DNA of 64,000 bases from Rhyzopertha dominica (taxonomy: Eukaryota > Arthropoda > Insecta > Coleoptera > Bostrichidae), in assembly GCA_025024175.1 (NCBI GenBank), contig QCXZ01000041.1, positions 31,925,786-31,989,785 on the forward strand. Direction: 5' to 3'. The notes beneath the pieces are model-generated. The model did no database searches and was not told the origin of the DNA. It saw only the letters and a program-made list of their open reading frames with translations. Both the position numbers and the translations under genes were made by a program. Positions 11,087-23,404 of this stretch are shown here, piece by piece. Position 1 is the stretch's first letter; each line of letters starts with the position of its first letter.

Positions 11087-13158
11087 AAATGTTTCTTAAN
11101 ATAGNGAAGCCTCTATAGAAAATGGTATGGCCTGTTCAAAGAAAGTCAAATTCGACTTTAAATATATCATCAATACTGGGATTATATTATTCAAAATGCG
11201 TTTTCAGCTTTTTTAAGGGCTAATAATACTTTTCCGCTATGATTTCGTTGTGCCCAATTATTAATGTTGTTTTTATTAAGTAGTGTTTCCTTTTTAATAA
11301 AATTATATCAAATTTACAATACAGAGAGCGTTATAAGCGGGCATTTCATAATGCTCTAGGCCGTAATGGGCTTCATAGTATGTCTTGTATTTAAGGTAAA
11401 AACAACAAATAATATTTAAGTCACGGTAGTAGATCTATCTACTACCGTGATTGAAGTGAAAAATATATATTCTATTCTATACGCAATGACATAAAAATGT
11501 ATACACCTTCATTAGGTTCCCCGTTTCATTAATGACGTAACACATATTTCTGATAGAGTTAGGTTTTTGAAATAAATATTATCATTTCGCATTCCATTAG
11601 AAATGCATCGCCAAGATAATACCCACTCATTTCACTGATATTTGTAAATTGGTCTCGAACATTCCTTAGCTCATTAATAAAACCCTACATTTTTAGAAGA
11701 TATTTTCAGGAAATGCTATACAAAACTGATTCTGAATATGCTCTCTATAATAACAAAACCTATATTGGTGCTAGTATCTAAATCATTAAAAAAGTCCCAA
11801 GGTATTGTGTTGACGAGATCACAAAATATGTATGTGTCTTGCTCAGCAATACATGACTTCTGCAAGTGTAACTTACACAGAATCACAGAAAGATGATGTT
11901 GGGGATTCAAAATACTGAGCAATTTAAGCCGGAACTAGAAAATTTACTTTGTAGTAAAATCTGATAACGAGAGTTTATCAATTAGATTGGTGAAGCGGAA
12001 GAATCCTATGGTAACTGTCTGTTGCTGTCAGGTTTACTTCAAGTTTTATAACCTTGTCGCTANTCTGGCTACCATTTCTAGTATTGTAACACGGGACTAT
12101 AGTCCTTCCATGAGGCCCATGCTATTTTCTCAAGTCCTGTCGAAAAGTCGAAATGGCTTTACAAGAATTGATAACATGGAACTAAACTGCTCCCTTTTGG
12201 ACGTCAATTCAATCCGTTTTACATTATTGGACAAATGTTCCTTGGTACAGAACAAAACAAATGCACGAGGCGTATTTTCCGCCGATAACAGTAAATACAG
12301 CAGAAACATTGCTTAATGCAATTGTTTGGAGTGCGACTCTACAACTTTATAGCATCAAAACGATATATTCCGCTACGTTTCCAGGTACTTCGACTTCAGC
12401 TGTTGCCGACATTTTAGCAGTAACGTATAATTTTACGGTTTGAAATCAAATTCAACAAATTACTAGACGCGTTGTTCTGAACCCCACGGTGAAATAAAGT
12501 AAACAGGGCAATATGAATACAGCCAAGCCAACGGTATGCAGCCATTACGACAACAAATGCCGCACGGAAAAAAAAGGCCAAAACAAAATTCCGGCGATAA
12601 TGAAAATGTTCCATCACGCGTAATTGCGATTGTACAGCACTGTTAACAAATGCAGAAGTGTCATTAGCCCGGATGCGCGAACTCGGCCAGAGAAAAAGGG
12701 TATAAATAACAGGGTACACGCAGAACATCCGCAGTATTGCCAATTGGGTACACTAATCATGGAACAGTATATACAGCTATAAACAAGATTTAATTTAATA
12801 TAACATTTTTGGATTGTGTAGATACTAATTGCAACCTTAATTTTAGTAATTACATATGAATGTTACGAAGAATTAAAATCTGATGTTTCGAACACAATTT
12901 GCCAATTTTAAACGACAAAGTCAGGTAACATTGTTAACAGATACTTGTGGTAAAACGCAGGAATTTTCTAAACTGCCTACTGCAGCATTAATAATAGTAA
13001 TTCAAATTGCTTATTAATTGGCCGACTTTACAGTTAACTAACGACAACTACAACTTCTTTACGACAATCGCAATATATTTAACAGTAGCTAATAGAACGA
13101 TAACTGAACAAATCCCCAGGTTTAAGGAAAAACATAAATAACTAGTTGTATTATCTCC
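11087..13158. other. No recognised gene; contains a perfect hairpin
   Basis: Apart from the hairpin at 11421-11450, listed separately, I recognise nothing. Open frames of 60-109 codons on both strands show no family similarity and overlap one another. Confidence 0.45.
11421..11450. repeat. Perfect inverted repeat, 14-bp arms, 2-nt spacer
   Basis: TCACGGTAGTAGAT, then CT, then ATCTACTACCGTGA. The arms are exact reverse complements. Fifteen bases of the right half (CTATCTACTACCGTG) recur at 15513-15527. It may be a recombination scar or the tip of an old inverted repeat; no function is implied. Confidence 0.8.
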
Positions 13159-13335
13159 AATGGACAGAGCATAAATCTTCAGCACAGGATGCTTGAACTT
13201 CACCGCTGCTGGATTTAGCCATAACAACTTGGTAATTGAACCAGAACCAAGGTGGAGGTCAGTGATAGGTACTTCCCAATATTCCTCGGGAGGTAGATTA
13301 TCCTGTTCTAGGATAACCGTAGCAGCTACGTGGAC
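13159..13335 (-). pseudogene. BEL/Pao C-terminal (DUF5641-like) fragment
   Basis: The minus-strand frame from 13359 reads ATVILEQDNLPP and later KFKHPVLKIYALS. This has the order and spacing of the small beta-rich domain at the C-terminus of BEL/Pao Pol (vivkeDNLPp.qW.lGri, then a strand-rich stretch, then .f.RPV.KL..L). The tryptophan and GRI block is degraded to EYWEVPITDLH. Only about 60 residues are recognisable, with no integrase core beside them. It is an orphan scrap unrelated in position to the BEL/Pao remnant near 6.4 kb. Confidence 0.55.
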
Positions 13336-13359
13336 AGTGCGTCTTAATGATTCTTCCAC

Positions 13360-14600
13360 TTTACCTACTGTTGCAGCTCAGAATATATATTTTTTCTGTC
13401 ATCTACTCAGTTGAGTAAATACGTGTTTTAAAGAATAAGCATTGTTACTATAATACAAATGGAAAACGAAATGTGACGGTTTGCGGATTTTAGAATGATT
13501 GGAATCCAAAAATAGCGAAACTAGGGTTACCCGGTTTGCGGTTAATATTTCGTTAAGTAAAACTTTCCTCAAGTTACGTTTAACTGCCTTAACACTAGAC
13601 CACTCACTATGGCGTGATTCGTGAGGTGGAATGAAACTCTAGTCTTTATTTTCAAGAGCTAACTCATTCTGTATAGCTTACTTATAGCTAAAGAGTTTGA
13701 TGTAACTTTAAATCGGTTGTTGCACCTATAAAACTCATATCATAGTCACGTCAACATTTAGAGGACTTCTTCGCGGCCAAAAACGCTTCAGTTGCTAAAA
13801 AGCTTCAGTTATAATCTCGCATGCCCCATACAAATCTCCAAATGAAGTGATTATTAAAAACATAGTTTTATACGACTTTTAGGCTTTGCAGTCTCATCCT
13901 TTTCGGTCCTTTAATGTAATAAGAATGTAGTGATGGTAAGTCCCAAGCTTGGTAATTGTCCTATAATTGGCATGGGTGCATTTGGTTTATGTCTAAATAC
14001 ATTACCACGGATCTATTACCGTACTATTTTAAAATCCAGAAGGCGACTAAGTCCTTCAAATCAGATCATTTCAAAGTTAAAAAAAAATATCTTAACCAAA
14101 CATATTCACAGTGCTGTTTTTGACAATGTAGTGGATGAATTATTTTCGAACATATATTCTATTTCGTTTCCTTGTAAAGAACACGAAGCATAAATACTTT
14201 CAAAATTTTGTTTATTGCTATATTATAATGAGAATTAAATAGTACTATAAGCACAATGATATAGATACTGAAAAATCAAGTGTAAGAAAGAGGAAGGAAT
14301 TTAAGTTACAGTTTTTTTTTATTTTTAGATTTCCTTGTATGTGTATTTTTAATAAACGTTGACTGCAGAAGCGCCACTTTTTATTTCCTAACACTCTTAT
14401 TTGATATACTTCTGAAATTTAGTGTGAAATAAGTATTACCCTCATAGTATAAGAAATATATAAAATAGTCGTATTTATGTACTTAATTTTACTTCCACAT
14501 CCCACGGATGGGATGTATTCAAGTATTGCATCGCGAAAAATATTTTCAAAATTTTTTATTAGCTCCACCGCTTTAACATGCTCGAAAACGTCCAAAAACA
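13360..14600. other. No recognised gene
   Basis: An 87-codon plus-strand frame (13930-14193) encodes a basic stretch followed by a hydrophobic, helix-like tail ending in PCKEHE. It could be a transposon protein C-terminus, but I cannot name the family. The rest is AT-rich. Confidence 0.4.
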
Positions 14601-15560
14601 AAATTTGAGCAAAAATTTCGTGTTTGTATGTCTGTCTGTGTGTAGACGCGATAACTTTCGAAAGACTTAAGATATGACTTTAAAATTTGGCATACATATA
14701 AATCTCAACTACCCAAAGCAACATTGTTTTTGGGATGAGTAGGGTATAGGGCCCTCTTCCCTAAAATTGTGGGGTAACTACCCTTTTTGCAAACTTTTAT
14801 TTTTTGCCTTTTAATATGTGACTAGTAGTAAAATTGCGAGTATTATTAGTACCTATAAATTTTCGATGCAGAAAACTGTTTAGAAGAAAAAACGGTCCTT
14901 TAAAAAACTGTTTTTCAAAATATCTCAGAGAATACTTAATATATTATTTGACACCATCCGATAGAAAATAAAATTACTTACAAAGTGTTCAAAAATGTTT
15001 TGACATTTTCGAAATATTTCCAAAAAAATGAATTTTGGACCCTATCCACACAACTTTTTTAAATTTTGCTATTATATATAAAACTAAATTTCTGATCGAA
15101 AAGCACTCTTGCAATTGTTTTGTTTAGTTAATAATTTTCGAGTTATTTAGAAAAAAAAACGATATTACAAATTTATGGATCTTTGCTAATATCACGAGAA
15201 CCGCGTTTGTCGTGGAAAGAATGTCTAGATATAAAAAATGCTCAAAATCTCATTATTGATGATATAATATAAGAAATAAAGGCGTAAATTTCATTTTGAC
15301 ATCTTGATCTCGAAGTATTAGTATTGATTTAATTTGCAACGGATTTTCATTATCTGACGCAAATCTGTTCTAATAATTGTTGCACAAGTAACAACAGAAT
15401 CTTACCATTATGCCTTATGCAAAGCGGATCGAGTCCCACTATATTCTATCTCTCTCTAACGTGGCTGGCTAAGGAATCGTCCCGCTTCACACGTCATAGT
15501 GCGTATACCTCTCTATCTACTACCGTGTACATTACACATTTTCCCGCAACCAACCAAATA
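14600..15560. repeat. Interspersed repeat with TGTCTGTCTGTGTG start
   Basis: The block begins with TTTGTATGTCTGTCTGTGTG, followed by GACGCGATAACTTTCGAAAG and AAAATTTGGCATACATAT. This word order is common in dispersed insect repeats of unknown class. It continues as AT-rich DNA with AAAAACTGTTTTTCAAAATA-like segments to about 15300. From 15400 the composition becomes more even (TCTATCTCTCTCTAACGTGG). No coding potential is seen and the boundaries are approximate. Confidence 0.45.
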
Positions 15561-16005
15561 GTTCCTTTTTCTACATAAAGGCCAAAAATTTGCAACTAAT
15601 ACGAGCTCATAACAATTGTAGCTGGCTGGTGTAACTTACAAGTTAATTTTTAAATAGAATATAGGCCAGCGATGTTTAGTTGGAAACAAAGTGGTGATAC
15701 GGTCAAAATCCAAATTCAGCGAGAACACAAATTTTCTGATCAAACCTTGTTATAGCAGACACTCAATTTCACTAGTCAAAACTAGAATCGTCTACAGTAG
15801 TTTCATCGTCACTAGTGGCAAGTAGAAAGAAGTAGTGTTACTTGGATGCAGAGTGGAAGAACACAGGCGAATGTAGTCCACGCTCACAAAATTATCGTGA
15901 GCATGTTGAAGTCTGCGTGCTACGTCAGATTAATGTGGTACTTCGTTGTGTGTATTCAGCGACTGAGTTAGCTTCCTTGTGTTCGTTTAAAGTTACATTT
16001 GCAGT

Positions 16006-16937
16006 ATGAATGATGACCAACAAGGTGAGAATGGTGCAGTACAGAAAACAAACTGGAACGTTCGTTTTTCAGGAAAAATGTTGAATTTGGTGAAAGAGAA
16101 AAGCATTCATTACAATGTTAACGCTGTTTACAATTAAATACAAGCTGAAGGAGGGTGTAGAGGGGTGAAATTTGTAACAAGGGACGAACTTAAAAGCATT
16201 ATTTATCTCAAGAAGAAGTGTTTGATACACACATATTAGTTAAGCATGGAGCTCGAGATTGATCTCACGGATATGAAATCCCAGGAAAATGGCGATTTTA
16301 TATCTATTGCGATGTACCAGGCCACTTTACCAAGTTTTTCTTCCTACAAGCACTAGAGTAAAAGGGCTGAAGGTGCCTACGAGCTATTGTTGACGTTTAG
16401 TGACAGAGTATTTGTAAATTCAGTCATAACGGAATTGGCAGCGTTTTGACCAGAGTTAAAGTTCATTGGTGGAATAGTCTTTGCTTCATTCAGTTCATAA
16501 AAATAGCACCCTCCATGAGGAAATAAAACAATCCCCATACAAAGCGGTGTTTGGTATCGAGCTGAGAGTTGCATCATCTACACTACCATCTAAAATGATA
16601 ACAGATTCCCAAGACCAAGTTTATTTTTAAACACTTATCGAAAATATGTAGAGGAATAGCGAGCAGGAGACATGATAGATACTGCAGTAAGTGATATATC
16701 TACTGCCAGGAAATCGCCCATGAAAAGGTATCCAAGCAAGTAAAAAACGATGAAATTGATTTATGATGCGACACAGCCTCCTGTTCATATTGGGAGTAAC
16801 GTTATTATTCCTATTCCCGATATGAATTGGGCAAAACCAGACCTCCAAGATATTGTAGGAGTAGTATTTCGTATAATTGAATACGGTTTTTGCAAGATCG
16901 GTACTAAGGATGTCGTGATTGAAAAATTGTATTAGAA
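16006..16937 (+). pseudogene. KRBA2-like integrase-derived gene, decayed
   Basis: Starting at ATG 16006, an N-terminal part (MNDDQQGENGAVQK) runs to a stop near 16136. From about 16245 shifted frames spell an integrase catalytic core: EIDLTDMKSQENGDF (first catalytic Asp region), then a KRAE.AYELL piece, then FVNSVITELAAF (the DNG.EF.n.vi.el block, with DNG degraded to DR). Near 16470 comes a VQFMKNRA-like FIQFIK piece, then KAVFGIELRV-like residues. The C-terminal barrel-like domain is clear at 16750-16937: VHIGSNVIIPIPDM, then DIVGVVF, then CKIGTKDVVI. This architecture is that of gypsy-related integrase proteins domesticated or mobile in animals (KRBA2/GIN group). Stops and frame changes throughout, and loss of catalytic residues, indicate a dead copy. 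Confidence 0.65.
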
Positions 16938-17808
16938 GTTCTTTCATTTCAATTTAAAATACAAGTTTCGAATATGATAATTATTCCTCCGAGACACTTC
17001 AGGGGTCTGAGGAGGCTCCTACCGCGAACATATTTTGAGAACAGCTGCATGGAAATTAGAAATTGGAATTACTACTACTTGTACTACGTCGTACGTGCAA
17101 AAATCAGGTCCAGGCGTTATTTGTACGAAAAAAAGAAAATCTATGCAATTCAAAATGTCTTGATAGTATTTGTTGTTGTAGTAAATAAGCTCTGTATAAG
17201 CAGTTACACTTGCCATGTTTTTTCGTGGCACGCCGTAAGAGACGAGTGAGTCAGCTGTCAAGAGTGTAAACGTTTTGTTTGAGACGAATTTACAAAAGGG
17301 TTTTTCATTTTTTTTAATTTTTCCGTAAAATGGTTATTTAGTTAATAAATTAACATTGAATTTACAATGCATTCAAAAAGTATAGAAATTGCGCCAATAC
17401 ATGATGTCAGCGTGCAAAAGAATATGCGTACGCAAGCGTATCTCTTAAGCTCGAAATACTGCGACATGGATGCCAGATTGAACCCATAAATGAAATTACT
17501 ATTCTTCAAACTGAAATTTTTAAACATCATAATTTGCATAATTGTTAAATGCAATAATGAAATTAAAGTACGGTTAACATTGTCAAAACTGCCAGAAAAT
17601 CTCTCATCGAAACAGAAGACAGACATCACCTTCTATGACATAACCTCAAAGATTTTCTTGATTGTCGTGTTTGCGATAGATTTAGTTGTTTTGTTGTTTT
17701 CCCTGCAAATAATTGGTTGAACAGAAATGGTTTTTAACAAATGTGTCGTACTGTACTACATTAGCAACAAAGCCATGGTGAGGCATGCTTTGTTACCGGT
17801 TTGCACGC

Positions 17809-19165
17809 TGACGTCACGCCGACAACTTGCGCCTGAACTTTTTAGATATGTCATTTATTTTCCCGATAATGAAAAATTGCTGACTTTTTTCTTAATTTAT
17901 TGCATCAGTACTTTTTAGTCTTTGGAATCCAAATTTAGTAAGTAACTGTAAGTTTTATGATACTGTATAACACCCTATTTACCTTTTGCAAATTTCGGCC
18001 TATTAATTAGGAACTTGCATGATTTTTCTTTTGACTATTTTTTTTTCATCTGAAGGTCTCCTCTATTTGTAAACGGTGAGTAACTGTTTTTTTTTTAATA
18101 TTCATCTGTATACGAATAAATAAATAAAGTCTTTTGAAAGAAACCAGCGGATTTAAACGGGAGTTCAAACGCACCGTGATTTGCTGAATACAAAATGCGT
18201 CACGTAACAGTAACGAGGCTCCGTCCACCAAGTTCGCTCGCTGCAGTGGCGTAAGCCTGTCACGCTAGGTGCAGCTGTCAAATACCTCGTTCGTCCAGAG
18301 AGTGATTTGGGTACTTTGCATTTCTGTTTGTATAGGTGTGTACGTACACAAAAGAAATGACTGATCAAGGATTTCAACAAGGGCAATCGGATAATCTGCC
18401 GCACATGTGGACATATTTGTGAAACACTCTTTACAGCGTTTTGATTAAAATACCTACTACACTTACGTTAAAATGACCTTCACAGCAATACAGAGAAGAA
18501 ATAGATGAAAGTTTCGGGTAATTTCTCTCGTCACGTTTCATAGCGGCACACCATTTAGATCGCAATTGAGGATTTTTGGAACAGGGAAAAATAGTTTGTT
18601 TGAAGAATTAGGCACTGTATTTGGACATTTGGGTACCACACAATAAATTTTAAGTCTGTATTCACCCTTTGTTTCAGCCATCGCAGTTGTTTACGCACTT
18701 ACGTTTTCTCAGACCCGATAAATATCGTATAAGTGAGGGTGATCACCATTAGGTACGTCAAATAGAACAATATACGTCAAGCGCAAATACACTCTCTGTT
18801 GCATATTGATTTGCGCATTACTGTTACGTGACGTCACCGTCTCGCCGCAGCCGTTTGTGAGCCAGTATTAATCGCCTTTGGTTTAACTTCAATCTGTGAA
18901 GTTAATTAACAACCAATCATCGTAAATAAAACATGTCTAAAATTGCAATTTTTTATCTGTTTTTTAATGCAATAGATTTTTTTCCTAATTGTTAGAAACA
19001 AATGCAGACATCCTCAGTTCGCAAAAACGTACACAACGCACACAAACATCGAGCAGCTGACAGCAGTGACAGCTGAGCGCTTTCATGCACAGTAATATAG
19101 TTGCCAATTTGTGAACATTTTCTCCACCCTGTGACTTGTGACGTCAAAAGTATTTGGCGCCAAAA
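17809..19165. promoter_or_regulatory. Cluster of three CRE palindromes and one E2F-like palindrome
   Basis: The full palindromic CRE TGACGTCA occurs at 17809-17816, 18829-18836 and 19139-19146. TTTGGCGCCAAAA, containing an E2F-type core, lies at 19153-19165. A 16-base word CGTCACGTAACAGTAA near 18198 is present in inverted orientation overlapping the second CRE. The stretch between is also richer in GC and CAGCTG E-boxes than its surroundings. It may be the promoter of the surrounding element or of an unseen transcript. Binding is inferred from consensus only. Confidence 0.3.
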
Positions 19166-19377
19166 ACTGTATGCCTCTCATTTAAAAACTACAAAGAAAA
19201 ATATAGTATTTATTTGGGTTATATTGATTTCCATTAAGGTATGCAGTTGACCCATGCTATTTTTAAAAAAAGGCGCGTTCCCATTCTACTCTTTCCCTAG
19301 TTGCAACTAAAGCACTCTGCTGCAAGTGGTTTTGACTAGTATTATAGGGTTTTCACTAAATTTTGGTTTTGACTGTA

Positions 19378-19889
19378 CATAAAATTATGTTTGTCGATTA
19401 TTCATGTAGCGCCGACATTTCCACAGTCTTTTCATGGATGTAGCTGGTTAAGATATATTGGAAAGTGCATAAGAAATAGGATCAAAAGTGATCACTAAAT
19501 ATTATCAAATCAATAAGTTAGTAATAAATAAGGAAAGCAAGTATTTAGTTAATATTAAAACAAAGTGTAAGGTACAACGTCGCCCGTTATTATAGGTAGC
19601 ATTTAGCAATAGAACACATTTATCTAACTATTGTATGGAACAAATAATAATGGTGAAAAAAAACTTACCAGCAAAATTCGTGTTGTCTCAGTCATCGGTG
19701 CTGTCTAAATGGACGGCAACATCGTATAATGTACGCAGTTAACGATGTTTCGGTGTTCGACTACTCCACCAAATAATCACGCATGAGGGTTGTAGATCAA
19801 ACGTATTTATCGAGTGCGGAACACTTTGACGTAGACGCATAACGACGTGGAGGGCCTGGTGCTTTGTATAATGCTCGCGTGCCGCTCAC
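19378..19889. other. No recognised gene
   Basis: Mixed-composition DNA. From about 19680 it becomes richer in CpG, leading into the candidate exon on the minus strand. Confidence 0.4.
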
Positions 19890-20223
19890 CCCCTGATTGT
19901 GACAGCCGTCGTGACGATGGGCGCCGCCTTTGTTTCCCGCTGAACGACCATCTCCTACGAACATACAAGGACGGCGATTGCGGGTATTTATTCCGATTTA
20001 CATTTCTGATGAGCGGGCATATGCATGTTTCATTCTGGTTGAAATTAATTAGGCTCGCATTGAAGACGGAATCGTAGCCTGGACGGCGCTGAAGGGTAAT
20101 ATTAGTTTGCGGTACAAAATTATTATAATCCATGTGATAAATGATCTCGATTGCTAGCTGAAACATACGTAGTACCAGGAGAGTCACAAAAATCATCACA
20201 TACTTCCCTACGAAACTCAACAT
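19890..20223 (-). CDS. Candidate first coding exon of a type II membrane protein
   Basis: On the minus strand an ATG at 20223 sits in a good insect start context (CAAA before ATG). The predicted peptide has a short tail, MLSFVGKY, then a hydrophobic segment of about 15-20 residues (VMIFVTLLVLRMFQLAIEII). A polar stem follows with three N-glycosylation sequons (NIT, NAS, NET) inside about 35 residues and a CIC cysteine pair. That layout fits Golgi enzymes or other signal-anchored proteins. The frame stays open to 19807. Good splice donors are GTATGT (exon end 19967) and GTGAGC (exon end 19890). I recognise no family and see no second exon. The 19-codon in-frame extension upstream of this ATG is less convincing. 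It may be a chance frame. Confidence 0.25.
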
Positions 20224-23200
20224 TTTGACAGAAACAAAATTAATATTCAAAATACATTCTATCCAACACGCAACACACATTCTGAAACATTTTTCATTTA
20301 ATCCCAGCCAGTGAATACGGTTATACTGCCACTAATTAGTACGCTTTTATAAGCCCAGTTCTGTCTAACATCTTGAACGATATACATGACAGTGTACCAT
20401 CCTGACCTGAACATCAACACAGAAATATAGGATGGTAACTTAACAACATAACAAATTCTGTTAGCAATGCTATCATATAGACGGTTAGTCAAAAGTATGG
20501 AATAACAGGTTATTTTGCTGAAAATAAAATATAACTTTACAGCAAAATATCCCTTATTTGTTATTTCTTAGCTTACTTTTAGTTTTTGCATGTCAACATA
20601 TTTCCGTGGCAGAGTGTTTTTTCCTTTGTTTTTAAATGGCAACATAATGACAAAAAGTGAGATGAAAGAAAGCTTTTCAGGTTGGTTTCTATTCATTTGA
20701 TGATAATTCTAATGTTGGTAACGCATGGAATTAAATGTTCAAACTGAAGACTCCTCAGTTTGGTAAAAACCTTGTCTGACGCAGAAACTGCTTAACGAAT
20801 TTTGAAGTCAGGTAGGTGGTATTTCTTGAATTTCGTGTCTTATGCTGTCTTCCAAGTCTTGCAGTTTCGTGGTTTATCTTGTTGTTCTATCTTCTTCCTG
20901 TTAAATGATATGTCAAATTGAAGGTCTTTTTAAACTCTTTAAAGTGGCATAGTGGGTGACCAAAAAATTTTTGTAGATGATATTTCACAAATAAAGTTAA
21001 TTTTTGTTAATATTTTTTACCTTGCCCCGTATAATAAATATTGCCTCATTGTTGGATGTCGACTTTTATTTTCTTCTATTAATGTCATTACCAAGTGTGC
21101 CTTATTTTTAATGCCTCCCAATTAAGCACAAAAAAACTCGTCCCCGCTACTTTATAATTTTAAAATATCCTTAACCTCTTAATAATTGATTAACCTAATA
21201 AAAGTGAAAATAACAACAAAAGCGAATAAATATAATAACAAAATATAAGGCATAAATTGGTGCTTACTGAATCCATTAGTCGATTTAAACGAAAGCTACA
21301 ATAAAAAACATTTTGTTAAGAGCTTTGGATGAGTCGTGTCTGGAGCGAATCACTAGAAGAGATAGCAACCAGTCTTAAGATGATTCCCGAATTAAAACAG
21401 CGTGTCGATTGAACGGAAATTATGTGTGGACAGTGTACATGATGTAAGGTTACGTTACCTGTTCTAAACACATTGTCAAATCGGCAAACCAGGCAAAGTC
21501 TGTTTGTAGTATTCCTAACTCATTGAAGGAAAGAAAAGGAAAAAAGTGGACAATTGCGACGATTTTTGGATGCAATAAATGATAATTAACTAATAACTTA
21601 CCATGTACAGGGTGGTCCAGTTATCGTGCTCCCCAATTGACGGCCGTGTATCACCAGATCATGGTTAGCAGGCAACCAACTTACTTGTATAGAAAAATAA
21701 GTTCTTAGTAATGATGTTTTTAACATTAATATTCGTTTTAAAGGTACTATTACGTCACAGTTTACCGTACATCTTTATTTCACAGGCCTTTTGCATACAA
21801 TGTTGCAAAACCATATAATAACTTACCACATGATTGAAGGTTGCGTCATAACAGCAAAATTTAAAGTAAAACTTTTCAAATGTATATATTTATTTGAAGC
21901 TCAGGTGAAGCGTGATCTACAGCAGCAAGATTTCGTTACGTCTATGCCTTACTGGAATTAGCTTTTTTGTCCTTTGCTGAATGTCATTTTCTTCGTTTAT
22001 ATATATTATAATTCTTTAATATACAACCATAATTAGATTATTTAAATATTAATTACTCCTTTCCATTTATAATATTTTAAATCCTATGCATTGCTATTAA
22101 TTTGGTTTAATAAGAGGAAGTGGTAGACCTGGGGCCGAATGCTCACTGGTGAGTTCTCGGATTTCTGAACTTCTGCCCATTTTCTTACCCATGTTTACGC
22201 TTTGTGTACATACATTTATAATTATATTATTATTTGTAGGTGGAAAATAAACAACCTGGCAATTCGTGCAAATTAAATTTAATCCTATTTTGTAACACTT
22301 ATGTTCGAGTTACTTCAACCCACTTACTGTTCGTTTCCCCGCCAAAAGATAAAACATTTTTCTAACGTCATTCTGTAGAGTTCAAAAAAAGACTGGGGAA
22401 TACCCTCGAGGTAGAGTGCTTTTCCCAAGATTAATTTCAGCATTCAATGGTATAGGTCCATTACTGTACGCCAGAAGCCGTGGCATTTATCCATCCGAAC
22501 GGTCCGTACTTAGGCCCCAGTAATTTCTCATTTCTGAATTTCTTTTCATTCCAACCGGAAACGTTTTCCACCCCCCTTTCGGACTAGCACGCGGTCCTCT
22601 TTGTTGCGGTCCGTCGCAGAAAACCGCTCCGTGCAGTATTCCCTGCCCGTTGAATTATTAAACGCCTCAATATGGATAGTTTTCTGCTTCAGCCGGGTTG
22701 AAATGTCTGGATTTCACAAATATGTACCCGCGGTCTCGAGGAGCTATCCACTGACTCAGAATGTCGGTACATTTTTCACGGACAAGTAGCTCAGGGAAAT
22801 GAAAACCTCCGTGCGCAGCGCTCGTACAATTCGTATGGGACAAGACAACCAAAGGTATCATCTTTTCAGCACGCGTCAATCCGATGTTTACATATATCTT
22901 ATCGAAGGAAGTGATGTAGGTTTTGTAAAACGGACAAGATTTGTCAAAATATTATTGAGAATGCCAATATAGTGGCACTCTTTCCCTATAGGAAAAATTT
23001 TAAACAATTTTTACAACTTTGTATTGTTGTCTTTTGAAAATAACTTGAATAAATAACAAACTTGTTTTAATAGTTAGCAGTATTAAGTATAATGTGGTGT
23101 GAAAATGCGCAGCGATGGAATTAATGATAAAGTGGAGAGACTTTATGGAGATAGGTACAAGAGTTGATGAGAATTTAGAAAAATAAAACAAAACGTTATT

Positions 23201-23339
23201 ATTTCTAACTTTTTAGGATTAGAAAAAATAAACGCATTCTTGTCTAATGTCGCAAACATACACGGTGTATGTTACTGTTTTTGTCATTTCTCGGTTTTCA
23301 ATTTTCTGACGATCAGACTGATCTGGGTAGACATGATAA
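20224..23339. other. Long stretch without recognised gene
   Basis: Mostly AT-rich. ACAGGGTGGTCC near 21609 resembles a transposon end, but no partner was seen. About 22550-22870 is less AT-rich with CpG, CCGCGG and a frame without family similarity. A GGACCTGGG-rich patch with a small GCTCACTGGTGAG palindrome lies near 22135. Confidence 0.45.
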
Positions 23340-23400
23340 TATAACAATAATAATAAATAATAATAATAATAAATCATAATAATACATAATACATAATAAG
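23340..23400. repeat. TAA-type microsatellite
   Basis: Imperfect (TAA)n with ATACATAATACAT interruptions. It lies immediately at the downstream limit of the LINE fragment, where the reverse transcriptase frame ends. Confidence 0.8.
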
Positions 23401-23404
23401 ACAC

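Larger units (their letters stand above)
15700..19375. mobile_element. Candidate 3.7-kb TIR element holding an integrase pseudogene
   Basis: The left end reads CGGTCAAAATCC and continues AAATTCAGCGAGAACAC. The reverse complement of the right end reads CAGTCAAAACCA and continues AAATTTAGTGAAAACCC. Over 29 positions 22 match, and most differences are transitions. Both ends are flanked by TA. An ACTAGTCAAAAC word occurs just inside each terminus. This suggests a DNA transposon or a composite. The interior holds the integrase pseudogene at 16006-16937 and a less AT-rich part (17.8-19.2 kb) with CRE-like sites. TA flanks would fit a pogo/Tc1-like target duplication. An integrase-type (Ginger/GIN-like) transposon would be expected to show 4-bp duplications, which I do not see. 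Confidence 0.38.

Noticed and set aside
12414..12743. 109-codon minus-strand frame and the overlapping plus-strand frame 11987-12316
   Set aside because: Neither resembles a family. The plus-strand frame crosses an N and both lie in low-complexity AT-rich DNA.
13930..14193. 87-codon plus frame ending PCKEHE as a transposon protein C-terminus
   Set aside because: It looks protein-like, but I could not tie it to a family by motif, so it is not listed as a gene.
21605..21640. ACAGGGTGGTCC as a transposon end related to the element at 26038
   Set aside because: The similarity stops after eight bases and no partner end is present.
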